NCBI RefSeq assembly: GCF_002165305.2
Contig: NZ_CP032285.1
Coordinates: forward strand, 308,329-372,328
Source: Acinetobacter sp. WCHA55
Lineage (GTDB): Bacteria; Pseudomonadota; Gammaproteobacteria; Pseudomonadales; Moraxellaceae
DNA length: 64,000 nucleotides
Reading direction: 5' to 3'
Position numbers and translations under genes: made by a program. Numbering within the stretch: position 1 is the stretch's first letter; every line of letters begins with the position of its first letter. This document shows, one piece after another, positions 56,774-64,000 of the stretch. The notes under the pieces are model-generated. The model did no database searches. It saw only the letters and a program-made list of their open reading frames with translations, and was not told the origin of the DNA.

Positions 56774-57787
56774 ATGGCGAATCCACAAAAACACTATGCT
56801 AAGTTCCACACAAATATTCGATTAGGTCGTTATGACGAAGAAAGTACATTACGTGAAAAACGTGACCTTTTGATTAGCACCTTAAAAGATGAACTCAAAA
56901 AGGATCCAAATGGTCCTCAATTTGTTGAATACTTTAATCAAGGTAGTTATGCCTTGGGCACAGGGATTAAGCCTAAGAATGGAGATTATGATATTGATGT
57001 AGGAGTTTTATTAGATTGTGACAAAGAGGAATATGGCTCAGTAGAAATTAAAAAAATTGTTAGAGATGCTTTAACTCATTCAAATAGAACTGTAACGATC
57101 AAACGACCTTGCGTAACTGTCACTTATCTCAAAAATGGTAGTCCCGATTATCATGTAGATCTGCCCATCTACGCTGAAGACGACAAAGGCAATATGTATC
57201 TAGCTCGAGGTAAGGAATTCTCCTCTGAAGACCTTAAGACTTGGGATATTTCAAATCCTACTGAACTTACCGATACAATTTTGGGAAAATTTGAAGATGA
57301 TTCAGATTTACGTCATCAGTTTAGACGATGTACTCGCTACTTGAAACAATGGCGAAATGAGAAAGGTCTAGATTTTTTTAAGAGTATTGCTATCACTACA
57401 GCTGTATATGAGCATATAACAGCTGAAGATTATGAGAATGATAATAAGGTATTACTTTCTATAGTAAATAATGTATTAGATCAATTCACTACCTTTAGCA
57501 TTGATCCAGAAAATAACGAGTATTACTTCAGACTCGTAATTAATTTACCTGCACATCAAGGTGTAGACTTACTCGAAAAATTGACCCGAAAACAAATGGA
57601 GCACTTAAAATCAAAACTTGAAGATTTAAAATCATCTTTAGAAGCTGTAAATGAGGAAACTGATACAGTAGAAGCTTGCAAAATTTTAAATAAAACTTTT
57701 GGAAGACAATTCCCTATCCCTGAAATACAAGAAGTGTCCGAACCAGTAGTACAAACTTATTACACTCAAGAAGGAAAATCTGCTTAG
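56774..57787 (+). CDS. CD-NTase cyclic oligonucleotide synthase of a type II CBASS
   Basis: 337 residues from the first ATG. The nucleotidyltransferase core has GS at 57-58 (NQGSYALGTGIK), catalytic Asp73 and Asp75 in GDYDIDVGV and a third Asp in YHVDLPIY near 129. It makes a cyclic oligonucleotide alarm signal on phage infection. The frame is open to ATA at 56741, which sits 6 nt after GGAG and would add a coding-looking TTKALQEYNN; the true start may be there. It leads a four-gene operon. Confidence 0.92.
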   Translation: MANPQKHYAKFHTNIRLGRYDEESTLREKRDLLISTLKDELKKDPNGPQFVEYFNQGSYALGTGIKPKNGDYDIDVGVLLDCDKEEYGSVEIKKIVRDALTHSNRTVTIKRPCVTVTYLKNGSPDYHVDLPIYAEDDKGNMYLARGKEFSSEDLKTWDISNPTELTDTILGKFEDDSDLRHQFRRCTRYLKQWRNEKGLDFFKSIAITTAVYEHITAEDYENDNKVLLSIVNNVLDQFTTFSIDPENNEYYFRLVINLPAHQGVDLLEKLTRKQMEHLKSKLEDLKSSLEAVNEETDTVEACKILNKTFGRQFPIPEIQEVSEPVVQTYYTQEGKSA

Positions 57788-57796
57788 GAAAACTCA

Positions 57797-59455
57797 ATGT
57801 TTTTTGATAACCCAAAGTTAGACAATATTGAAAAGCTATTAAGTGAACATGGAGCTCAAAATATCCATGTCACTTCTATTACTAAGGATTGGGTTAATCT
57901 AAAATTTGATTTTCTCATTAATACACAACAGGTTTGCCTTGGTCTAATTTTTCAAAATAGAGCTAATTGGACGATACCTCCCATTTTTAGAATATTGACA
58001 CGACCAATGTCTGCCTTAGATCATGTGAGTCAAAGTGGGGAAATTTGTACTACGGATCATCAAGGTGAAAACTTTGAAGGCTATAGACATAAAGAACTTA
58101 TTACTGAATTCTTTGAAAGGGCTATAGATATACTCAAGCAATCTTTTATTAATTTTCAATTAAACAACCGAGTAAGCTTGTATAACGAACTAGAAGGATA
58201 TTTAGGCAGCACTCAAAATATAAATGAGGATGTAATATTACATTGCGACCCTACTTCTACATTTAATTTATATGGTTGGTTAAGAAAATCATCAAAAGGG
58301 AATCATCAAATATTAGAGCATATTGATGATGGCGATAGTTCTTACATAAACCACAACCAGCTCACAAAAGTAAAAATTCATAAGATATTATTAGAAGATG
58401 CTTCTGTTTTCCCCATACCAGATATAGGAGATTATTTTAATGAGGACTATTTTCTAAAAATTGTTAATACCCTCTCTAATGAGAACAAACGATCTTTGTT
58501 AAAACAAGGCAATCATTATGCCCTAGTGGGAATTCCAAATGAACATGGATTTGCTTATGTGATTTTTTATTATGCCATTTGGTATTCTTTCAAAGAAAAA
58601 GTATCCTTCAAAGGCTTTAAAGTCTCTTTAACACAAAGAGCGTGGATAGATTATTTATTAAATAGAACGGGGCAAGAGAAAAAAACAAGACATATAGCGA
58701 TTATCGGATGTGGGGCTTTAGGCTCAAAGATTGCAGAGATATTAGCTCAAACAGGCGTAAATAAATTTTCTTTCATAGATCCAGAGCTTTTAAAAACAGA
58801 TAATATTTATCGTCATTCTTTAGGTTTGCAGTATGTTAATACCTATAAATCTACTTCTTTAGCTAATAAGTTTTTAATAGAAAGGCCCGGATTAACTATT
58901 TTTCCATTCGTAAGCCATGGTGAAAGCTGGATAAAATCAAAAATTACTGAAGATATTGATACTATCATCATAGCAATTGGCCATACTCCTACTGAGATTT
59001 CTCTCGTAAAAACTATTTATGAAATAAGTGCAAACATTCAAGTAATAATAGGCTGGTTAGAACCTTATGATTTAGGTGGACATTTTATTTCTTTCAATAA
59101 TAAACATGTAGGATGTTTAAACTGCTTATATTTTGATGAAAAATCAAATAAAAGTCTTACCCCTATGTATAAATATGTACAATCTGGACAGCTAATTGCT
59201 AAAAATATTACAGGGTGTGCTGGTGCATTTACCCCCTTCTCTTCTTTAAATTGCATGAAGCTAGCAAGCTATATTTCTGAATATGTCCTGAATCAACAAT
59301 TAGGATTTGTTTCTATTTCTGGCGACAATCAGAATGCAAATAAAAATGGAATAATTACTACCCCTTTTTATAATTCAGTAAATAATTCAAATGGAATTAA
59401 TATATTGAATTTAAAAGAAATTTATAAAGAAGTATGCCCATGTTGCAATACATAA
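57797..59455 (+). CDS. cap2: CBASS Cap2, E2-E1 fusion
   Basis: 552 residues. The N-terminal E2-like domain has the catalytic Cys84 in SQSGEICTTDHQ. The E1/ThiF domain has the ATP loop IIGCGALGS at 302-310 and Asp in SFIDPELLK; cysteines in GCLNCLYF and TGCAGAF are candidates for the E1 thioester and zinc. Cap2 couples the C terminus of the CD-NTase to target molecules and raises its activity. It starts 9 bp after the CD-NTase stop and overlaps cap3 by 22 bp. Confidence 0.93.
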   Translation: MFFDNPKLDNIEKLLSEHGAQNIHVTSITKDWVNLKFDFLINTQQVCLGLIFQNRANWTIPPIFRILTRPMSALDHVSQSGEICTTDHQGENFEGYRHKELITEFFERAIDILKQSFINFQLNNRVSLYNELEGYLGSTQNINEDVILHCDPTSTFNLYGWLRKSSKGNHQILEHIDDGDSSYINHNQLTKVKIHKILLEDASVFPIPDIGDYFNEDYFLKIVNTLSNENKRSLLKQGNHYALVGIPNEHGFAYVIFYYAIWYSFKEKVSFKGFKVSLTQRAWIDYLLNRTGQEKKTRHIAIIGCGALGSKIAEILAQTGVNKFSFIDPELLKTDNIYRHSLGLQYVNTYKSTSLANKFLIERPGLTIFPFVSHGESWIKSKITEDIDTIIIAIGHTPTEISLVKTIYEISANIQVIIGWLEPYDLGGHFISFNNKHVGCLNCLYFDEKSNKSLTPMYKYVQSGQLIAKNITGCAGAFTPFSSLNCMKLASYISEYVLNQQLGFVSISGDNQNANKNGIITTPFYNSVNNSNGINILNLKEIYKEVCPCCNT

Positions 59456-59940
59456 CTCAAGGGAGGATTAAATGTGACACACCTACAGGCCAAGTCTTTA
59501 TTATTCAAGCAAATGTTTTAAAGAGTTTAAAGCAATTTATACAATTAGAATCAGATTCTCCAGAATCGGGTGGCATTCTAATTGGAAGAACAGACATAGA
59601 AACTAAAGCTAAAATCATTGAAAGCTTTACCTCTCCTATGGAAGGAGACTGTCAAACACGTATGTCTTTCTTTAGGTCAAAGTCCCACCAATATGCTTTA
59701 ATACAAGCTTGGAACGAATCTAAAAAATTCTATAATTTTCAAGGCCTATGGCATACACATCCTGAAGATGTACCAACACCCTCTCCAACCGATTTAAGGG
59801 ATATAGATACTGTTCTAAATGGCATTACCAATCTTAATGACCCAGTTTTATATTTAATAATCGGAAGAGTAAAAACTGGAATCTGGATTGGTAGAAAAAA
59901 TTTTAAAATCAAACTGTTAGGTTATATTGAGTTAAATTGA
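59434..59940 (+). CDS. cap3: CBASS Cap3, JAMM/JAB isopeptidase
   Basis: 168 residues. JAMM zinc site complete: Glu44 in SPESGGILIG and His107, His109, Ser117, Asp120 in HTHPEDVPTPSPTD. It cleaves Cap2-made conjugates. The start lies inside cap2. Confidence 0.94.
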   Translation: MPMLQYITQGRIKCDTPTGQVFIIQANVLKSLKQFIQLESDSPESGGILIGRTDIETKAKIIESFTSPMEGDCQTRMSFFRSKSHQYALIQAWNESKKFYNFQGLWHTHPEDVPTPSPTDLRDIDTVLNGITNLNDPVLYLIIGRVKTGIWIGRKNFKIKLLGYIELN

Positions 59941-59942
59941 AA

Positions 59943-61568
59943 ATGCAACTAGACCCATCCCTAAGTTTACAGACTTCTTTATCAGCAATAGATGATTTAT
60001 CAAATGCAAATAAATATATAGAAGAAATTTTAAAGCATATTTGTATAGATTCATTAGGTGTATTAGTTGATGAAGAACGTAAAAATATAATTTTTGTCTT
60101 ATTGAAAAATAAAAGCCCTGAAAGTTTTTTCCGTATAATTCTCAATTATGATGATACTTTAACTTTTGTCCGAAGATTGCTTGCCAAAAAAATTTCCATT
60201 TATGCACGCTTTCTTCAAGGTCACATAATTGATGCCCACACTCTACATGATTTTGAAAAGTTAAAAGAAACATGGAATTTAACCTCCTCTCAAGAGAGCG
60301 AAGTTAAAGATGTAGATTTTGTTCCTAGAAAGATTCCTAAACAAAAACCAAACCCTGTAAACCAATTAGAATATTTCATAAAAAGAATTTTTGATTTTGA
60401 GCATCTTACAGGTAGGGGTAACGATTTATCTGAAAAAGATAAAAACCAGATTTATCTCTCAAGTCATGGCCGATGTATGTTTAAAGGATGTGGTGCAAAA
60501 TTAAACATAGATGAAATAACTGGATTTGAAGGTACATATGGCGTTTTAGCTCATAATGTTGCAGCATCAGAAAATTCTACTCGCGGTATCCCCTTCTTCT
60601 CATATCAACTATCAGATGATCCAACGAATATTTTATTATTATGTGAAAAACATCATAGGTTAATTGATAAAGTTGCTGGCGCAGAATATACAGCTTCAAG
60701 ACTCTCGCAAATGAGAAGTAATTTCACAGCACAATGCGAAGATTTATTAGATTCTTTAAGCTTTACTCCTATGCCAGTGTATTTATTTTTCTGGCCCGTG
60801 AATCGCAATATTCCTCAGTCTCCTTCACGACGTGATATTGCAAGCTGCCTTCTCCCATTAAAATCTATTTTGCATAAAGATAAGACACTAATTCATGAAC
60901 CATTACCAGCTCATTTAAGAGCTTCAGCTGATGAGTTCTATAAAAAGTATTTTTTAGAAGAATTTGAAGTTCAAACAGAACAATTACTTAGGGAAACTAA
61001 ATTTGATGATAAGAGAGTAGCTATTTTTGGCTTCGGCCCTATGCCATGCCTAATAGCATTAGGAAGTAAATTAGGAAATAAAGGGAAATTTATACCTATG
61101 CTTATGTATAGGGATGGAAGTTGTTGGATGTGGCCTGATCTTATATGTACAACCAAAGCGTATGAAATTAATAATTTCAGTGAAATAGAAGATTGTACTG
61201 AAATTACTATTAGATTGAATCTCACTGCTGATCCAGAAACCTCTAAAAATAAGGCTGTTGAATTAGGACATCCGGTAATTAATATTACTGCTAAACCAGA
61301 ATATATGGGGAATGGAGCAATAAGAAATCCTGAACGAGGACTAAGTTTCATGCAAGATATTCATGCGTTATTTCATAGTCTAACAGATAAAGGAATTACC
61401 AAAATTCATGTCTTACCATGTGCATCCAATGCTGCTTGTATATGGTTTGGACAAGCATTTGATCTGCATCATCCTGAAATGGTTATTTATGATTACTTAA
61501 ATAATTCAATGGTTCCAAGACTTCAAATTCGAAATAATGGAAGCAAGAATGAAATCGCTGTAATTTAA
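59943..61568 (+). CDS. CBASS effector, HNH endonuclease-SAVED (Cap5-like) with extra N-terminal region
   Basis: 541 residues. Residues 165-245 are an HNH nuclease with zinc cysteines (GRCMFKGCGAKL, Cys178 and Cys183), AHNVAA and NILLLCEKHHRLID. Residues about 340-541 are a SAVED domain (VAIFGFGPMPCLIALGSKL, VINITAKPEY, KIHVLPCASNAACIWFGQAF) that binds the cyclic nucleotide. Residues 1-160 are not found in ordinary Cap5 and I do not recognise them. ATG at 59943 is preferred over TTG at 59937. When signalled it should degrade DNA and kill the infected cell. Confidence 0.9.
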   Translation: MQLDPSLSLQTSLSAIDDLSNANKYIEEILKHICIDSLGVLVDEERKNIIFVLLKNKSPESFFRIILNYDDTLTFVRRLLAKKISIYARFLQGHIIDAHTLHDFEKLKETWNLTSSQESEVKDVDFVPRKIPKQKPNPVNQLEYFIKRIFDFEHLTGRGNDLSEKDKNQIYLSSHGRCMFKGCGAKLNIDEITGFEGTYGVLAHNVAASENSTRGIPFFSYQLSDDPTNILLLCEKHHRLIDKVAGAEYTASRLSQMRSNFTAQCEDLLDSLSFTPMPVYLFFWPVNRNIPQSPSRRDIASCLLPLKSILHKDKTLIHEPLPAHLRASADEFYKKYFLEEFEVQTEQLLRETKFDDKRVAIFGFGPMPCLIALGSKLGNKGKFIPMLMYRDGSCWMWPDLICTTKAYEINNFSEIEDCTEITIRLNLTADPETSKNKAVELGHPVINITAKPEYMGNGAIRNPERGLSFMQDIHALFHSLTDKGITKIHVLPCASNAACIWFGQAFDLHHPEMVIYDYLNNSMVPRLQIRNNGSKNEIAVI

Positions 61569-61642
61569 ACAGTATATTTGATAGTACTTTCATACCATTA
61601 GATTTAAATATGACATTAGTAAATGGAGTTTAGCTCTAATGG

Positions 61643-61755
61643 GGCTTTGTTGCATAAATATCTAAGACTATGATTTTGTTTAATTTATTTTTGGATTAAA
61701 ATTTAAACAAATCCTTAAAAATCAGTATCTTGAAGAATGTTTATACAACAAAGCC
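61643..61755. mobile_element. MITE-like element, 113 bp
   Basis: Inverted ends GGCTTTGTTGCATAAATATC and GGCTTTGTTGTATAAACATT, of the same type as the ends of the IS5-family elements at 3011 and 62133. There is no coding capacity. It ends inside the adenosine deaminase fragment. Confidence 0.65.
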
Positions 61756-62041
61756 GTTTTAAACTAAAAAATGTTTGTAATACTATTTTATTTAAATCAC
61801 TCTGCGATCTAGGTATTAAATTTAAGACTTTCCATGGTTTTAAATAATCTTGCAGATTTTTTTGTGGTTCGAGAATATTTAAATCTTTATTAATATCAAA
61901 ATTTGAGGGAATTCCATTTGTATTTTTTGCTAATAATTCCTTAACTAAATTTGTTGGAATAGCTCCATTTAAATGAACGTGTAAATCACCCTTAGGAAGA
62001 TTCACTATCATATCTTCATTAATTTTTTGTAGTGCAGACAT
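61756..62041 (-). pseudogene. Adenosine deaminase-like protein, N-terminal fragment
   Basis: About 95 residues with LPKGDLHVHLNGAIP, the metal-binding start of adenosine deaminase family enzymes. The frame continues into the MITE-like element and stops. The catalytic remainder is missing. Confidence 0.78.
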
Positions 62042-62132
62042 AAGTGTAGAAATTAATATAGCTGATTGAATTTTATCATAAAATCTATTTCCAAGTTATT
62101 TATTTTTAAATTTTTCTATTTCAATTCTGAAT

Positions 62133-62945
62133 GGCTTTGTTGCACAAACCTATCTGTAAAGGGTTTTTCAGCGATATAATTTTCAAATGAAGAAGCCTAC
62201 ACACAAAATCTACCGCACAACCAATTGGCCCGCATATAACCGAGCACTCATGAGTCGAGGAAATATTGCCATTTGGTTTGATCCTGCTACGCAATGATAT
62301 GCTCCATCAAAAGGCAAACAAGGGCGAAATCAAATCTACTCCGACGCAGCCATCCAATGCTGCTTAATGATTAAATCCTTATTCCGTCTGTCTTTACGTA
62401 TGGTCACTGGCTTTGTGCAAAGTCTGATTAAACTTTGCGGATTAAATTGGATAGCTCCAGATTACACCACGCTTTGTAGAAGACAAAAGCATATTGATAT
62501 TGTAATCAGTTACCAAAAAAGTAGCGATGGGCTGCATCTACTCATGGACTCTACAGGCATGAAGTTTCTAGGTGAGGGCGAATGGAAACGCAAGAAACAT
62601 GGACCTGAATATCGTCGCCAATGGCGTAAACTTCATATTGGTATAGATGCTAAAACCCTACAAATACGAGCAGTTCAGCTTACAACCAATAATGTCAGTG
62701 ATTCACAGGTGCTTGGTGATTTACTTAATCAGATTCCACAAGATGAGCGGATTGACTCTGTTTATACCGATGGGGCTTATGACACCAAGCAATGCCGTCA
62801 GGTCATTGCAGATCGGCAAGCGCATGCGGTGATTCCACCTAGAAAAAATGGAAAGATACAAAGAGTAGCTCGCTAGAGCGAAATGAATTACTTCGAACAA
62901 TTAAACGTTTAGGCAGGACACTATGGAAAAAATGGTCAGGCTATC
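62133..62945 (+). mobile_element. IS5-family element, defective and truncated
   Basis: Left end GGCTTTGTTGCACAAACC at 62133. The right part is replaced by the IS66-family element at 62946. Related to the remnant at 3011. Confidence 0.85.
62187..62945 (+). pseudogene. IS5-family transposase with nonsense codon and deletion
   Basis: Starts MKKPTHKIYRTTNWPAYNR. A TGA at 62295-62297 stands where relatives have Trp (Q-W-YAPS), then the same frame continues through LLMDSTGMKF and YTDGAYDTK. Near 62855 the frame is lost, consistent with a 10-bp deletion between GGAAAG repeats. The end is cut by IS66. Confidence 0.87.
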
Positions 62946-63026
62946 GTAAGCGTCCGCTGAACCCCACTTTTTCTAACTCATTAATACCGCGATAGTGTCC
63001 ACTTAAATTTAAGTGGACACCTATTT

Positions 63027-63455
63027 ATGGATTTAAAGACAGTTATAGACAGTGCACCAACGCTAAAAAAGCCCCGTCGAACCTTCACAGCTGAATTTAA
63101 ACATCAACTTATTCAGCAATGCCAGCAGCCAGATACATCAGTGGCCAAGGTAGCAATGCAACATCAGATCAATGCCAATCTGCTACATAAATGGATTCGT
63201 CAGTCCAGATCAATGCCCCCTGCATTAAAAACCCCATCCATTCCACAGACTGACTTTCTTCCGGTCATTCTTCACCCGACTCCAGTCAAACAAGAAGCAC
63301 CTCTACCACCTGTGCCAGAGAAGAAAGCTGTCGCTCATATCAGGATTCCATTACATGAGGCACCAAGTTCCGCAAGGGATCAGATGATCGAGATCGACTG
63401 GCCGGTGGAGTCAGTAACTGAATTACTGTTGCTGATCCAGGGTTTGACTCAATGA
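63027..63455 (+). CDS. tnpA: IS66-family TnpA
   Basis: 142 residues, HTH near the N terminus (RTFTAEFKHQLIQQCQQPDTSVAKVAMQHQINANLLHKWIRQ) followed by a proline-rich linker. Overlaps tnpB by 4 bp. Confidence 0.9.
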   Translation: MDLKTVIDSAPTLKKPRRTFTAEFKHQLIQQCQQPDTSVAKVAMQHQINANLLHKWIRQSRSMPPALKTPSIPQTDFLPVILHPTPVKQEAPLPPVPEKKAVAHIRIPLHEAPSSARDQMIEIDWPVESVTELLLLIQGLTQ

Positions 63456-63787
63456 TTCGTATTGATGAGATCTGGTTGTCTACCCAGCCGATGGACATGC
63501 GTGCAGGGATGGATACAGCCATGGCTCAGGTGCTGAGAGCCTTTGGCTACATCAAACCGCATTGCGCTTACCTGTTCTGTAATAAGCGTGGCCATCGTAT
63601 GAAAGTGCTGGTGCATGATGGACTGGGTATCTGGCTGTGTGCCCGGCGGCTGGAACAGGGGAAATTCCACTGGGCTAAAGTTCACCAGGGTGAAAGTATG
63701 GCGATCAGCCCGGAGCAGTTACAGGCACTGATCCAGGGTTTGCCCTGGCAAAGAATCGGACTGCAGCAAGTGGTAACAATGCTCTAA
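63452..63787 (+). CDS. tnpB: IS66-family TnpB (Orf2)
   Basis: 111 residues: WLSTQPMDMRAGMDTAMAQV, LFCNKRGHRMKVLVHDGLGIWLCARRLEQGKF, the standard IS66 Orf2 accessory protein needed for transposition. Confidence 0.94.
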   Translation: MIRIDEIWLSTQPMDMRAGMDTAMAQVLRAFGYIKPHCAYLFCNKRGHRMKVLVHDGLGIWLCARRLEQGKFHWAKVHQGESMAISPEQLQALIQGLPWQRIGLQQVVTML

Positions 63788-63861
63788 ACCAGGCTCATCC
63801 ATTCTGCTATTCTCCAAACGTTCTATTTCCTCTGCATCATGACCTCAGGCATACTGCGGTC

Positions 63862-64000
63862 ATGAATACGCTGCCTGATTTAAGCCAACTGACCCATGAA
63901 CAACTGCTGGAATTTACCAGACAGTTGGCGATGCAGCATCAGTCTCTGGCACAATCTAAACAACAACTGGAACAATCAAATCAGCAATTAGATGCCAGAG
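63862..64000 (+). CDS. tnpC: IS66-family TnpC transposase, 5' part only
   Basis: First 46 codons (MNTLPDLSQLTHEQLLEF) with a Gln-rich coiled-coil start; the catalytic region is beyond the window. Confidence 0.82.
   Translation, partial: MNTLPDLSQLTHEQLLEFTRQLAMQHQSLAQSKQQLEQSNQQLDAR

Larger units (their letters stand above)
62946..64000 (+). mobile_element. IS66-family element, right part outside window
   Basis: Begins GTAAGCGTCCGCTGAACC, an IS66-type end, and carries the three-gene order tnpA-tnpB-tnpC typical of the family. It inserted in the IS5-family transposase gene. Confidence 0.88.

Noticed and set aside
61756..62041. RADAR-type (RdrB) defence deaminase
   Set aside because: Only the generic N-terminal HVH motif remains and no RdrA-like ATPase is nearby, so a specific defence assignment is not supported.

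Overview
The window reads as a multi-module accessory region of an Acinetobacter plasmid or plasmid-derived island. The pointers are: low-GC genes, XerC/XerD-type pdif recombination sites, ISAba1, ISAba3-like and IS1006/1008-type (IS6 family) insertion sequences, blaOXA-58, msr(E)-mph(E), and an adeRS-adeABC-type efflux locus. GC-rich blocks (the mer genes at 1-2983 and the cmlB1 transposon at 19141-21797) look imported from other Proteobacteria. No replication or conjugation gene is visible, so plasmid location is inferred.

Layout. 1-2983: 3' part of a mercury operon (merA partial, merB, merD, merE, a DUF3330-type gene). 3011-5008: IS5-family remnant, truncated serine recombinase, IS6-family copy 1. 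5257-12464: a six-gene collinear cluster with a sigma-like protein, a small regulator-like protein, a 1127-residue ImmA/IrrE peptidase-UvrD helicase-nuclease fusion, a three-repeat ubiquitin-like protein, an E2/E1-like fusion and a Cys-rich protein. This is the best candidate for an under-described system. 12893-24327: a salicylate/aryl-alcohol catabolic block (two LysR regulators, aromatic acid transporter, catechol 1,2-dioxygenase, salicylate hydroxylase, aldehyde dehydrogenase, alcohol dehydrogenase). Its aldehyde dehydrogenase is split by an ISL3-family element that carries cmlB1, with a clean 8-bp target duplication.

24414-28809: truncated class III alcohol dehydrogenase, two IS6-family copies around a second truncated recombinase, a sensor kinase fragment, and a 14-TMS MFS exporter. 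29038-36751: adeC/K-, adeB-, adeA-type RND efflux genes with divergent adeR- and adeS-type regulators, bracketed by a 91-bp IS30 end and a complete IS30-family element in opposite orientation. 37885-38593: serine recombinase with a probable res site. 38644-54296: a run of pdif modules with sites in mostly alternating orientation: mph(E)/msr(E), a HigBA-like toxin-antitoxin pair, an orphan gene, BrnTA, an AraC-LysE pair split by ISAba1 (itself split by an IS3-family element), blaOXA-58 with ISAba3 sequences, an isochorismatase-like hydrolase, an apparently gene-free module, and a module with two unknown proteins.

54493-56597: IS6-family copy 4, split by a second copy of the same IS3-family element. 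56774-61568: type II CBASS antiphage operon (CD-NTase, Cap2 E1/E2, Cap3 JAMM protease, HNH-SAVED effector with an extra N-terminal region). 61643-64000: MITE-like element, adenosine deaminase fragment, defective IS5-family element, and the start of an IS66-family element cut by the window edge.

Taken together the region combines resistance to carbapenems, macrolides, phenicols and mercury, probable multidrug efflux, aromatic catabolism, two toxin-antitoxin pairs and two separate ubiquitin-like conjugation systems. Most boundaries are IS elements or pdif sites.
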